Below, in pieces: positions 55,261 through 63,534 of a DNA stretch of 64,000 bases (the stretch's first letter is position 1; each line of letters opens with the position of its first letter). The notes beneath the pieces are model-generated. The model did not search any database. It saw nothing but the letters and a program-made list of their open reading frames with translations, and had not been told where the DNA came from. The stretch covers positions 208,745 through 272,744 of the forward strand of contig NZ_BMMK01000001.1 in assembly GCF_014645795.1 (NCBI RefSeq). The letters are read 5' to 3'. The position numbers and the translations under genes are program-made. Source of the DNA: Longimycelium tulufanense. GTDB taxonomy: Bacteria; Actinomycetota; Actinomycetes; Mycobacteriales; Pseudonocardiaceae.

Positions 55261-55788
55261 ATGGGACTTTTTCCGCGTGCCATGGTGGCATTGTCAGCAG
55301 CCGGCGTCATCGGTGCTCTCGGCGCTACCGTCACGCTAGCCGCCCAGCCCGACGAGCCGTCGCTGAACGACGAGATGCCCCCCGCCGTGGAGGACTACTC
55401 CTACCCCGGAGCGGAAACAATCTTGAGAGACTACGGGGTGAAGCTCACCTCCGGCGATGGCCATATCCTTTTTGCCAACTGCTCTGATGACGGCAACTTC
55501 CTCAAGGTTCGCACACAAGAAAAAATCGGAGCCGACCAGAAAGGGCTGATCTGCTTCCGAATTACGGACACACCCGGATACCTCAACCTGATGGTCCCTG
55601 CCGTCTATGAAATTCGAGGAGACGGCCGCGCGCCCGGAGAAGGACACAAGGTCAAGGCCGAACTCACGACGGACAAGGGCGACCGTACCGTCGTCGACGT
55701 CAATCCACACGGAAGCACCCCTGTCGGCATTAGCACCGGAAAGGACGGCCAGCCCACCACACTGCTCCGCCTGGACGCCCACCCCTGA
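55261..55788 (+). CDS. Small secreted protein of unknown function
   Basis: 175 aa with a signal peptide (MGLFPRAMVALSAAGVIGAL ... LAAQ). The mature part has SYPGAETILRDYGVKLTSGD, a two-Cys loop (FANCSDDG, LICFRITD), then AVYEIRGDGRAPGEGHKVKA. I recall similar proteins encoded next to trypsin-like secreted proteins in streptomycetes and relatives, which fits the neighbour 120 bases downstream. The function is not known. Confidence 0.75.
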   Translation: MGLFPRAMVALSAAGVIGALGATVTLAAQPDEPSLNDEMPPAVEDYSYPGAETILRDYGVKLTSGDGHILFANCSDDGNFLKVRTQEKIGADQKGLICFRITDTPGYLNLMVPAVYEIRGDGRAPGEGHKVKAELTTDKGDRTVVDVNPHGSTPVGISTGKDGQPTTLLRLDAHP

Positions 55789-55908
55789 CGACAAAGCGGA
55801 TTCAAGAACTGCTTCTTGAGTCCGAATCCGAGAAAGGACACGGCAACAATCCCAAACGAGGAGAATAACCGACTCGTGCCAACACGTGATATCAAGGAGA
55901 GATCTGCG

Positions 55909-57360
55909 GTGTCGTGCAGACGTTCCACAGCGGGTCTAGCGGTGGGCCTGCTGATGACGACGGTAGGGCTGCTATCCGCCACGCCTGCCCACGCGGTTGG
56001 TGGTGGCACCCCAGCACAGGACGGCGAGTTGCCGTTCGTGGCGAAGGTGGATGTGGACGGGCGGTCGTGTAGTGGGGTGTTGGTGGATCCGGAGTGGGTG
56101 GCTACTGCGGGTCCGTGTTTCCCTGAGGAGGGTGTGGGGAAGGCGACGGTGACGGTGGGGCGGTCGGATCTGCGGGGCCGGGATGGCCAGCAGGTGACGA
56201 TCGTGGACATCGTGAAGCGCGAGGATCGTGCGTTGGTGTTGGCGCGGTTGGCGCGGGCGGTGTTGGGGGTGGCGCCGGTTCCGGTGGCTACGGCGGCGCC
56301 GAAGTCGGGTGAGGTGCTGCGGGTCGCGGGGTTTGGGCGGACCGCGGAGGAGTGGGTGCCGGACAAGGCGCACGTGGCGTCGTTCAGGGTGCAGAAGGTC
56401 ACCAGCACGCGGGTGGACGTCGTGGGAGCGGAGGACAAGGCGGCGATCTGTAAGGGGGATGCGGGCGGTCCGCTGTTCCGGGAGGCCGGCGGCCGGCTGG
56501 AGCTGGTGGGCCTGAACCACACCTCCTGGCAGAAGGGCTGTTTGGAAGAGACCGAGACCCGGGACGGGGCGCGCGAGGTCCGGATGGACACCGTGGCCGA
56601 CTGGGTCGGGCAGCAGATCCCGCGGGTGACGATCCGCAACAGCAACGGGTTGTGCTGGGATATCGGGTCGAATGAGCCGGCCACGCCGGTGGTCATGATC
56701 AAGTGTCAGTTCGGCAACGGCAGTCAGTACTGGTGGACGTTGCATGCGGATGGCACGGTCCGCAACACCAACGGGTTGTGTGCGGAGGCGACGACTAAGA
56801 ACACGGTGATCACGCAGACGTGCAAGCCTGGCAATGCTGGTCAGCGGTGGGCGTGGGCGTCGGATGGGTCGTTGCGGAACAAGGCCCAGGAGCTGTGTGC
56901 GGACATCGTGTCGAACGAGCCGGGCACGCCGGTGGGGGTGGCGCGGTGTGTGTTCGGGAATCCGAGTCAGCGGTGGTCGGCGCTGAGTGACACGATGATC
57001 CGGAACACTAACGGGTTGTGTATGGATCTGAACACCAACAACCGGGGGGAGATCGTGTTGACGGCCAACTGTCAGCCGACGAACCCGAGTCAGCGGTGGG
57101 CGTTCGGGGCGGACAGGACCATTCGGAACTTCAACGGGCTGTGCATGGACCTGTCCTCCAACGCTGCGGGGACGAAGGTGGGGATGAACACCTGCCAGCC
57201 CACGAATCCCAGTCAGCACTGGGAGTTGACCCCGGACAGGACGATCCGGAACAGCAACGGGCTGTGTATGGACATCTCGTCCAACAAGCCAAGCACGAAC
57301 GTGATCATGGTGCGGTGCCAGCCGAACAACCCGAGCCAGCACTGGACCCAACAGCGGTAA
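55909..57360 (+). CDS. Secreted trypsin-like pseudoprotease fused to ricin-type lectin repeats
   Basis: 483 aa from GTG 55909 (AAGGAGA 8 bases upstream; the open frame extends to 55816). Signal peptide ends ATPAHA. Residues 30-240 have the chymotrypsin fold, but the His loop reads WVATAGPCF where TAAHC is expected, and the Ser loop reads CKGDAGGPLF with Ala for the catalytic Ser; the Asp loop (EDRALVLARL) is kept. Residues 245-483 hold six ricin-B-type repeats, each ending in a QYW, QRW or QHW motif (two beta-trefoils), which bind carbohydrates. It is therefore probably a non-catalytic binding protein. A strong hairpin follows. Confidence 0.88.
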   Translation: MSCRRSTAGLAVGLLMTTVGLLSATPAHAVGGGTPAQDGELPFVAKVDVDGRSCSGVLVDPEWVATAGPCFPEEGVGKATVTVGRSDLRGRDGQQVTIVDIVKREDRALVLARLARAVLGVAPVPVATAAPKSGEVLRVAGFGRTAEEWVPDKAHVASFRVQKVTSTRVDVVGAEDKAAICKGDAGGPLFREAGGRLELVGLNHTSWQKGCLEETETRDGAREVRMDTVADWVGQQIPRVTIRNSNGLCWDIGSNEPATPVVMIKCQFGNGSQYWWTLHADGTVRNTNGLCAEATTKNTVITQTCKPGNAGQRWAWASDGSLRNKAQELCADIVSNEPGTPVGVARCVFGNPSQRWSALSDTMIRNTNGLCMDLNTNNRGEIVLTANCQPTNPSQRWAFGADRTIRNFNGLCMDLSSNAAGTKVGMNTCQPTNPSQHWELTPDRTIRNSNGLCMDISSNKPSTNVIMVRCQPNNPSQHWTQQR

Positions 57361-57447
57361 CTTCCTAGATCGCCGAGGCGAGCCCACTGCGAACGAGAAC
57401 ATGCGCCCGAGGCTCGCTTCTCTCGACGTTGTCACCTCACTAATGTT

Positions 57448-57497
57448 GGTGGGCGACTGTGATCACCCTGCGGAGCAGGTGATCACAGTCGCCCACC
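57448..57497. terminator. Bidirectional hairpin terminator
   Basis: A stem of about 19 bp (GGTGGGCGACTGTGATCAC with its complement) continues through CTGC/GCAG to a GGA loop. It lies between the lectin-protein gene and the convergent EspG-like gene, so it probably ends both transcripts. Confidence 0.8.
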
Positions 57498-57586
57498 GGA
57501 GCGGCTCGCCACATTCACCGAGTGAACGCTCGGCCAGCTTTGCGCGGACCAGTGTCCGGTGACCCCTCCCGCTCGCGCCAGTCCGT

Positions 57587-58351
57587 TCACAGAATGGCGC
57601 GCATCTCGTTGAGCCGGGCGACGAGGAGGCGGCGGTCGGCGGGGGCGATCACCGCCCAGGGTCGGTTGCCTCGGGTGGGACGTCGTTGGGCCATCCACCG
57701 ACCTTCCGAGGTGTCAATAAACGCCACGGGGTGGAGGGTGCGGTGTCGTCGGCCGAGGCGGTCGCGGGTGGCGACATGGAGTTGGCCGGCGCTGATGCGG
57801 GGCAGGGCCAGCACCTCGCGGGCATAGTCGGTGGTCTCGGTGTCGGCGGGCCGGACCTCCTCAAACCAGTCGTCGTCCGGCTCAGCGGGCCGGCGGCCAG
57901 CGAGGTAGTCGGCGGGCAGGGTGACAGACCGGCCCCGAGCAGGCGGCACTTCCGGAAGCGCGGACACTAATGATTCGGCCAGGGCCGTGGGCCGGATTGG
58001 GTGCAGGTGCAGGACCTGGTTGATGAGGACGGCGAGGATGGCGGCGTCGCCGTGGAGGGCGGCCAGTGCGGTGTAGTCCTCGCGGTGGGCCTGGTTGATC
58101 CAGCCATAAACCTCGTCGGTGGGGTGGGCTAACACCTCCAGCGCGTCCCGAAGGTCCTCATCGATCCGGCCGCGGTGGAGGAGGCCGGTGTGTTCCAGTT
58201 CGGTCCACGCCCGGTGTTCCAGGACGGCGCGTTCCTCGTGGGTCGTCCCGGGGGAGGGGGTGTTCAGGGCGTTGGGTTTGTCCCCGAGGTTGTGGTGCTG
58301 CCAGAGCACGTCGTAGGCCAGCGTGGACAGCGCCACGCTCGCGCGCAGCAT
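57587..58351 (-). CDS. EspG-family ESX secretion-associated protein
   Basis: 254 aa from ATG 58351 (AGGGAGAG upstream; the open frame runs longer without support). The N-terminus LSTLAYDVLWQHHNLGDKPN and the ERAVLEHRAWTELEHTGLL helix are typical of the EspG fold, a cytosolic chaperone that binds PE/PPE-type substrates of type VII secretion. It is the last of four minus-strand ESX-associated genes, right after a PPE-like protein that is its likely client. No ESX core ATPase is in the window. Confidence 0.85.
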   Translation of the reverse strand: MLRASVALSTLAYDVLWQHHNLGDKPNALNTPSPGTTHEERAVLEHRAWTELEHTGLLHRGRIDEDLRDALEVLAHPTDEVYGWINQAHREDYTALAALHGDAAILAVLINQVLHLHPIRPTALAESLVSALPEVPPARGRSVTLPADYLAGRRPAEPDDDWFEEVRPADTETTDYAREVLALPRISAGQLHVATRDRLGRRHRTLHPVAFIDTSEGRWMAQRRPTRGNRPWAVIAPADRRLLVARLNEMRAIL

Positions 58352-58400
58352 GGACAGGCTCTCCCTGGTGGTCCTGATGGTGGTGGTGTCGGTGGGTGGG

Positions 58401-59667
58401 TCAGCGCTGCGGCGGGCGCTCGCCGAGCACCGGCGGCGCCACCCGGCGGCCATCGCCGAAGATGTCTTCGGTTTCCACCAGGTAGTGCGGCCGCTGGTGC
58501 TGGGTGTCTTCCTCCTTGCGGCCCGCCCCGGCACTCATCCCGCCGGCCATGCCAGCCCCAGCCCGGTTGGGCGGAACTTCGGGGCCGAAACTTGCTGGGC
58601 GGGGTCCACTACCGGGGTTGCCCGTGGCGGTGCCACCGCCGGGTCCGAGCGGTCCCTGTGGGCCGGGGCCGAAGCCGGCGGAGCCGCGCGGTCCGAAGCC
58701 GGTGCCCGGCCCAGCACCGGGCATGCCGGGGCGTCCGCCCGGTGCCTGTCCCTGGCCGGGGCCGGGCAGGCCCGCGCGGACCGGGGGGCGCGGTGTGGGG
58801 GCGCTGGTGTGCTGGCCCCCGCCCCCGCCAGGTGGCAGCACGGGGACGAGGGGGTGAGGGTGCGGCGAGACCGGCCGGGGGTTGCCGCTGTCGACGGGCG
58901 GGCGTACCGGCTCGACGCCGCCATACTGGCCGGGGTGGGCCCAGGAGGGATCGACGGTGGCCGGCGGCGGCTGCACCACGCTCCCACCGGGTGGTGTCGG
59001 ATCGGTGGGTCGCACCGGGGGCGGGCTGACCGGATCACCTGGGCGCCGGTCCACGCTGGTCTGGTGGGTGACGTTGCGGGTGGGGTCCGCCGAGTGGTCC
59101 CGGTAGCCGGGATCGACCGGCGTGGACTCCGGCGTAGTGACGTGGGTCTCGATCGAGGGCGGTGGGGTGAAGGTGGGCAGGGAGCTGAGGTTGCCCGTGG
59201 TGGTGCTGCCGTATGCGGTGACTGCCTGGATGTTGCGGTCGGTGACGGCCTTGTTCGCGCTGACGACCTCGTCGTAGTCGGTTTGCCAGGGCAAGTAGTC
59301 GTTGAGGAACGGCTTGTCCGGCACCTGCTGCGGGGGTTCCACCTTGTGTTTGGTGTCGGTGAACGCCGAGCCCTGGTTCTCCACCCGCCCGGCGACACCC
59401 TCGGTGACCCGCTTGGCCTCCTCCGCCCACGCCGCCAGCGGTGACACGGCTGCAGTCATGGCTGCGGCCGCCTTCCCAGGCGCCTTCTGCCTTGCGGAGT
59501 TCGTCTTCGACCAGCTGTTGGACCGCGTCGTAGCGCTTGCCCAGGGAGCGCCACGCCTCCGAGGCGGGGTGAATCGTCTGCCCGGTGTCCTTGCCCTCAT
59601 GGAACCAGCGAAAGATCGTGGCCGCATCCCACCCGGCCGGTCTCGGCGTCCCCTCGATCGCCCCCAT
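58401..59667 (-). pseudogene. PPE-like ESX substrate with a one-base frameshift
   Basis: ATG 59667 begins GWDAATIFRWFHEGKDTGQT, then helices to DELRKAEGAWEG, in one frame. From about 59475 the next frame continues KAAAAMTAAVSPLAAWAEEA and VTEGVAGRVENQGSAFTDTK, together forming the helical PPE-type N-terminal domain. The C-terminal half is Pro/Gly-rich linker, as in pseudonocardial PPE proteins. Joining needs one base removed in the GGGAAGG region (59471-59480), a homopolymer, so it could be a sequencing slip. The gene starts 3 bases after the DUF3558 stop. Confidence 0.7.
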
Positions 59668-59670
59668 GAC

Positions 59671-60297
59671 CTACTTCGCCCCCTTGAGATTCTCAATCAC
59701 CATGCCCGCCGCCCGATCACTGACCCTGCACGCGGTCGTGTACTCCGAAATCTTCTTGTCGTTGATGAACACGTAGGTAACGACCAAGCGGTCCTCGGAG
59801 ATCCCGATCAGTGAGGTGCACTTCCCGTTAGCTGGGCCGCCTTTGTCATCCAGAGCATGTACCCCGGGGTAGCCCCCAACCTCGGTCTTCTCAAACAGTC
59901 CGAACTTGTCGCGCCGCTGGTAGATGCCCTCCAGGCCACCCGACTTGGTATTGATCTCAGCGGTGACCGAGATCCCGAGGGTGCCTGTCTTCAGCACGCT
60001 TTCCGGGTCCCATGTGCAGCTGGGCCCGGTCAGGCCGTTCTTGGGTTTGGGGGGCTCGCTCTCACCGAACTGCTTGACCTGGTCCGGGCGCAGCAGCGTG
60101 CACGGGTCCTTCTCGAACGAAGTTGTGTCCAGCGGCGGCTCGGCCAGCGGCGGCGACAGCCGCGACGTCTGTGTCGTACCCGAGCCCGGCGCGCCGGTGC
60201 CGTCCGTGGTGGTGGGTGCGCCCGGCGAGGGGTTCGCGCAGGACGCAGTCAGCGCTGCCACAGCACACATCGCGGGCACGAGGAGGAATCGGCGCAA
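59671..60297 (-). CDS. DUF3558-family lipoprotein
   Basis: 208 aa from TTG 60297 (AAGGGG upstream), a rare start. The lipobox LTASCANPSPG is at residues 17-27; the mature N-terminus is a flexible Thr/Pro linker. The DUF3558 domain (DPCTLLRPDQVKQFGESEPP ... CTWDP ... CTSLIGISEDRLVVTYV) has three conserved cysteines. Such lipoproteins are common in Pseudonocardiaceae near ESX-associated genes. Function unknown; probably an envelope component exposed outside the membrane. Confidence 0.85.
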   Translation of the reverse strand: MRRFLLVPAMCAVAALTASCANPSPGAPTTTDGTGAPGSGTTQTSRLSPPLAEPPLDTTSFEKDPCTLLRPDQVKQFGESEPPKPKNGLTGPSCTWDPESVLKTGTLGISVTAEINTKSGGLEGIYQRRDKFGLFEKTEVGGYPGVHALDDKGGPANGKCTSLIGISEDRLVVTYVFINDKKISEYTTACRVSDRAAGMVIENLKGAK

Positions 60298-60308
60298 GGT
60301 TCGCCCCT

Positions 60309-60632
60309 TCAGGCCCGCATGGTGTTCTGCTGCTCGACTTGACGGTAGGTCTCCAGTGAGGCCCGCAGGTTGTCGATCACGTCCTGAATCGCCTGCTGGT
60401 ACTGCCGGTTGGCTTGGCCGTGGCAGCCGTCCTCGCTGGAGGCCAACCGACTGATCTCCTTGATCGCGCGTTGCGTGTGCGGATCACCGCTCCCCGGCGC
60501 CTCAAGGTGGGCAAGTTCCTGCGCGTCGCGTTCGATCGCCTGAAGCTCTTTCAAGACCGCCTGGAGGCCCCTGATGAGTCCCTCGACGTTCTCCGGCGCG
60601 ACGACCAGCTTGACGTCGCTGTCGTTCGGCAT
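60309..60632 (-). CDS. Small helical ESX-associated protein
   Basis: 107 aa from ATG 60632; a GTG at 60644 would add four residues. The sequence is nearly all alpha-helical (PENVEGLIRGLQAVLKELQA ... QYQQAIQDVIDNLRASLETY), like a WXG100-type hairpin but without the W-x-G motif. It heads the operon with the DUF3558 lipoprotein 11 bases downstream, the PPE-like gene and EspG. Probably a partner or substrate of the secretion apparatus. Confidence 0.65.
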   Translation of the reverse strand: MPNDSDVKLVVAPENVEGLIRGLQAVLKELQAIERDAQELAHLEAPGSGDPHTQRAIKEISRLASSEDGCHGQANRQYQQAIQDVIDNLRASLETYRQVEQQNTMRA

Positions 60633-60994
60633 CGACCCCAACACCCCTTACCGACACACGACAACACCACGGCCGTAGGCCGTGGTGCGGCGTGCACCCC
60701 AACTGCAGCTACCTCAACAGGGGCGGATCTTACCGGGAGAGTGCGGAGCGTGACCGATAGTTCACGAAAACTGCTCGTATCGGCAGGGGGGCGGTGGAGC
60801 CGCGGAGGGGGTAGGACCCTCGGCGGCCCCACCGCCAGTACCGGGCAGCGCGGGGTGTTGAGGTGTTGAGGTAGCGCGCTGCCCGGAGTCACTGGGGTTG
60901 GGGTCGGCGTGGGCAGGGTTCGTGCAGCCGGGACCGGGCGCGCCCCCACTGGTGTGGGGCTGCGCCCGGTCCGGGTCGCACGACGCAGGCTCGC
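60633..60994. promoter_or_regulatory. Intergenic region with one hairpin
   Basis: 362 bases upstream of the ESX-associated operon. A perfect 10-bp stem CACCACGGCC-GTA-GGCCGTGGTG lies at 60665-60687, just upstream of the operon start and after the next minus-strand gene, so it may terminate that gene or act in the leader. The tandem GTTGAGGT pair near 60860 is minor. Confidence 0.5.
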
Positions 60995-61228
60995 TCACGC
61001 GGTGATGGCCTCCGGGGCCTGGGCCGCGGTGAGCGTGCGCAGCGCCTCGGTGAACCTGGTGACGCACTGCTCGAGCATTCCGCGGTCGAGCACCAGTTCG
61101 AAGTCGGCGTCGCCGAAGTGCACCATGACCGACTTCTCGTCACGGCAGACGATGCAGTGGACATCACTTCCTTCCTCGACGGACACCCAGGTCCCGATGG
61201 TGACCGGTGACCGGTTGAAATAGCCCAT
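60995..61228 (-). CDS. Small conserved-looking protein, unknown function
   Basis: 77 aa from ATG 61228 with a strong TAGGAGG 8 bases upstream. It reads MGYFNRSPVTIGTWVSVEEG, VHCIVCRDEKSVMVHFGDAD, then a helix with AALRTLT-type ending. The strand-rich first half has a CxxC (CIVC) that could bind metal. I do not recognise the family. It follows the hypothetical gene at 61278 by 49 bases and may share its transcript. Confidence 0.65.
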   Translation of the reverse strand: MGYFNRSPVTIGTWVSVEEGSDVHCIVCRDEKSVMVHFGDADFELVLDRGMLEQCVTRFTEALRTLTAAQAPEAITA

Positions 61229-61277
61229 GGTGTGCGTCCTCCTATCTCACAATTTCCTTCTCTCACTGGGTATTGCG

Positions 61278-61658
61278 CTAGCGATGAGCAGCGGAGGGGG
61301 TGACGAGCTTGTTGTGCGATGGGGGTAGCCACAGGCTGCTGGGTGCGGCCAGCGCGCGGGTCGGTGCGCCGGGTTCGCCGGGTGCGGGAACCTTCAGGAG
61401 TTCGGCGACCACCGTGACGAAGGCGCCCTCGTGCTTCCAGACCACGTTGTGGTCGGCGAACAACTGCGACTCGTGGGCGTCGCTGCGGGCGCGGACGCCG
61501 GTGGCGTCTTTCTCGCCGCGGACGTGGATGGCGTCCATGTAGCTGGGCCAGTCGCGCACGTAGAGCAGCGTGTACGGCACCACTCCGTCGCCGGGACCGG
61601 GAACCCAGACGAACCCCGCCTCGTTGAGCGCGACCAAAGCATCATTGACTGAGCGCAT
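61278..61658 (-). CDS. Conserved-looking hypothetical protein
   Basis: 126 aa from ATG 61658: MRSVNDALVALNEAGFVWVP, then YTLLYVRDWPSYMDAIHVRG, RSDAHESQLFADHNVVWKHE and FVTVVAELLKVPAPGEP. It looks like a small alpha/beta protein of a type I associate with Pseudonocardiaceae regulatory islands, function unknown. The same frame is open back to 61919 with a very GC-rich third position in the first 40 codons, so a longer form from 61919 (a membrane-like start SVLWATVILAETMLWVRVFF) is possible. Confidence 0.65.
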   Translation of the reverse strand: MRSVNDALVALNEAGFVWVPGPGDGVVPYTLLYVRDWPSYMDAIHVRGEKDATGVRARSDAHESQLFADHNVVWKHEGAFVTVVAELLKVPAPGEPGAPTRALAAPSSLWLPPSHNKLVTPSAAHR

Positions 61659-62112
61659 GTTTGCCCGCCTGGTTGTCTGGAACTGTCGGGAAATCCCAGC
61701 GGATGTGCGGCATCCACGTCGGCGTCCGCACACCCGCCTGATCAATGATCGCAGCGGAATCTTGGTGTCCGGCATGAACAGCAGGTCGTACAGTCGACGC
61801 CCAACGCTCGTAGTGTCGAAAAAGACCCGGACCCACAGCATCGTTTCGGCCAGGATGACGGTGGCCCACAGCACGGAATCGGGCAGTCCCACTGTCGACA
61901 CCGTCCCCGAGATTCTCATCGGTTGGCGTGTCAGGGTCCGTAGAAGGCGAGGAACGGCTGGTGAGTTGGGCGACCAACTCGGCGACGGAGACGCTCGCCG
62001 TCGTCAGCGCGTGCGCCCCGGACACCCGGCCGCGGAGGAGTCGCCAGGTTGTCCCCGCGCCGAGGCAGAAGGCCGTGAACAACAGCAACGGAAGCCAGAA
62101 CATCACGGTCAC
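61642..62112 (-). CDS. Putative small membrane protein (3' part uncertain)
   Basis: Starts at GTG 62112, 10 bases after the 36-aa peptide stop, with GGGGTGCGAC before it. The first 25 residues FWLPLLLFTAFCLGAGTTW form one membrane helix, followed by SVSVAELVAQLTSRSSPSTD. Beyond residue 75 the frame stays open to 61642 but coding character moves to the frame of 61278-61919, so the real protein may end or shift there. Unknown function. Confidence 0.4.
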   Translation of the reverse strand: MTVMFWLPLLLFTAFCLGAGTTWRLLRGRVSGAHALTTASVSVAELVAQLTSRSSPSTDPDTPTDENLGDGVDSGTARFRAVGHRHPGRNDAVGPGLFRHYERWASTVRPAVHAGHQDSAAIIDQAGVRTPTWMPHIRWDFPTVPDNQAGKHALSQ

Positions 62113-62122
62113 GTCGCACCCC

Positions 62123-62233
62123 CTACCGGTCGTGTCGGTGGCGGATGGCGGACAACCAGCGCAGCGCGTCACCGGCTTGCAACGCCACGACCGGTACGGC
62201 AATCAACAACAGCACCCAGCCAGCTCCGGTCAT
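62123..62233 (-). CDS. 36-aa single-pass membrane peptide
   Basis: Short frame MTGAGWVLLLIAVPVVALQA, then GDALRWLSAIRHRHDR, stop. The ATG overlaps the upstream gene's stop (ATGA), and the next GTG lies 10 bases after its stop, so it fits the operon exactly. One hydrophobic helix with a basic C-terminus (inside). Confidence 0.6.
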   Translation of the reverse strand: MTGAGWVLLLIAVPVVALQAGDALRWLSAIRHRHDR

Positions 62234-62481
62234 GGCTGCTGCCCCCCGATCTTCGGGTTGAGCACGGCGACAGGGGTCGCTTGGTTCCTGGAGAGTGGGT
62301 GGATCAGCCGCGCAGAGCGCGGTGTGCGGTCATCGATCGCGTCACCACCACACTCACGGCGCTGACGGCGCAGCCCTTCGGCGGTAAGCCGGCGGCCTGC
62401 GATGTGCGCAGGTGGCGGCGGAGGCTGGTCGGCTCGGTGCCTGCCGGCCCTCTGACGTTGGGTTCTAGGCTGTGGGGTCAT
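62230..62481 (-). CDS. Small basic protein, first gene of minus-strand operon
   Basis: 83 aa from ATG 62481 with GGGGAGG 9 bases upstream. Arg/Pro/Gln-rich, with RAGRHRADQPPPPPAHIAGR and GLRRQRRECGG. No known domain; unstructured and nucleic-acid-binding character is possible. Divergent from the XRE regulator; the three GGGACAC palindromes lie 28-85 bases upstream of its start. Confidence 0.6.
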   Translation of the reverse strand: MTPQPRTQRQRAGRHRADQPPPPPAHIAGRRLTAEGLRRQRRECGGDAIDDRTPRSARLIHPLSRNQATPVAVLNPKIGGQQP

Positions 62482-62508
62482 GGAGAACACCTCCCCTTCG
62501 CTTTGGTA

Positions 62509-62566
62509 GGGACACGTGTGTCCGTGGAACACGCGTGTCCCAGTAGGTTAGGGACACATGTGTCCC
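62509..62566. promoter_or_regulatory. Three tandem operator palindromes (GGGACAC-N2-GTGTCCC)
   Basis: Site 1 is GGGACACGTGTGTCCG (62509-62524), site 2 is GGAACACGCGTGTCCC (62526-62541), and site 3 is GGGACACATGTGTCCC (62551-62566, perfect). Centres are 17 and 25 bases apart. They fill the divergent promoter between the 83-aa gene and the XRE regulator, so a dimeric regulator probably binds cooperatively. Confidence 0.75.
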
Positions 62567-62664
62567 TTCGCATGTGCCCGATCGGGCGAACCTGTCGGTG
62601 CTGGCGGTGGCTCGTGCTGGCTGGGCAGGCTGGCCCGACCACATCAAGCAGGGAGGTCGTGCAC

Positions 62665-63522
62665 GTGGCCAAGGCGGTGGCGACGCTGCCCCGGGTCTTT
62701 CTCGGGGAAGCGCTCAAGCAGTTGCGGGCCGACGCGGGCACGTCGTTGGACGACGCGGCGCGAGCCATCGGCAAGGATCGAGCACGGCTGATCAAGGTGC
62801 TCGAAGGTCGAGCAACGCTCACCGCCGACGAACTGGCGACGCTGCTGGACTTCCTCGGGGCAAAGCCCAAGCACCGCAAGGAAATCCTGGCGCTGGGCGT
62901 GGAGGCCCGCAAACGGTCCAACGGCAGCCCGTACATGGACCTTGCGCCGGGATCATTTCGCCGTGTGGCTCAACTGGAGGCGCTGGCCACCGAGATCTGG
63001 TCATACGAGAAGGGCATCTTCCCGTACCACCTGCAGGCACCGGAGTACGTAGAGGCGATCATGGATGCCTCCAGCGGAATCTGGTGGGAGGCATCGGAGG
63101 AAGAACGCGCGAACCGGGTTGCCTTCCGACTGGAGCGCCAGCGACTGGTGCTGGGCGCAGACAAGCCCAAGAAGCTGCATCTCCTGTTCACCGATGACTC
63201 ACTCGTGGCCGAGGTCGGCAGCCCGGCGATCATGAAGCGGCAGCTCGCCCACGTGCTCCACATGATCGACCAGTACAAGAACCTCACGGTGCAGATCGTT
63301 CCCACGACGGCACGCAACAACCCAGCGCAGCACGGCGGGCTGAACGTTCTTCATTTCGGTGACGTCCTACGACCCGTCGGGTTTCTGCCCGTCGTGTACG
63401 GACCCTCCACCTACTTCGACAAGACAGAGGACACGAACAGGCTCACACGTGCGTTCACCAGGCTTCGGGAGCTCGCGCTGAGCCCCGAGGACACAAGAAG
63501 AGTAATCGAAGAAAAACTATGA
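62665..63522 (+). CDS. XRE-family regulator with DUF5753 domain
   Basis: 285 aa from GTG 62665 (AGGGAGG upstream; GTG 62659 is an alternative). Residues 8-60 are an XRE-type HTH (LGEALKQLRADAGTSLDDAA ... RLIKVLEGRATLTADELATL). The rest is DUF5753 (LEALATEIWSYEKGIFPYHL ... VQIVPTTARNN ... PSTYFDKTEDTNRL), the usual ligand or partner domain. These proteins pair with the DUF397 protein encoded 12 bases downstream and are abundant in actinomycetes, often near development or secretion genes. Likely binds the three palindromes upstream. Confidence 0.92.
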   Translation: MAKAVATLPRVFLGEALKQLRADAGTSLDDAARAIGKDRARLIKVLEGRATLTADELATLLDFLGAKPKHRKEILALGVEARKRSNGSPYMDLAPGSFRRVAQLEALATEIWSYEKGIFPYHLQAPEYVEAIMDASSGIWWEASEEERANRVAFRLERQRLVLGADKPKKLHLLFTDDSLVAEVGSPAIMKRQLAHVLHMIDQYKNLTVQIVPTTARNNPAQHGGLNVLHFGDVLRPVGFLPVVYGPSTYFDKTEDTNRLTRAFTRLRELALSPEDTRRVIEEKL

Positions 63523-63534
63523 GGAGAACTGGCC

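Noticed and set aside
55972-57435. 487-codon minus-strand open frame
   Set aside because: Antisense to the ricin-repeat gene; its periodicity just mirrors the lectin repeats.
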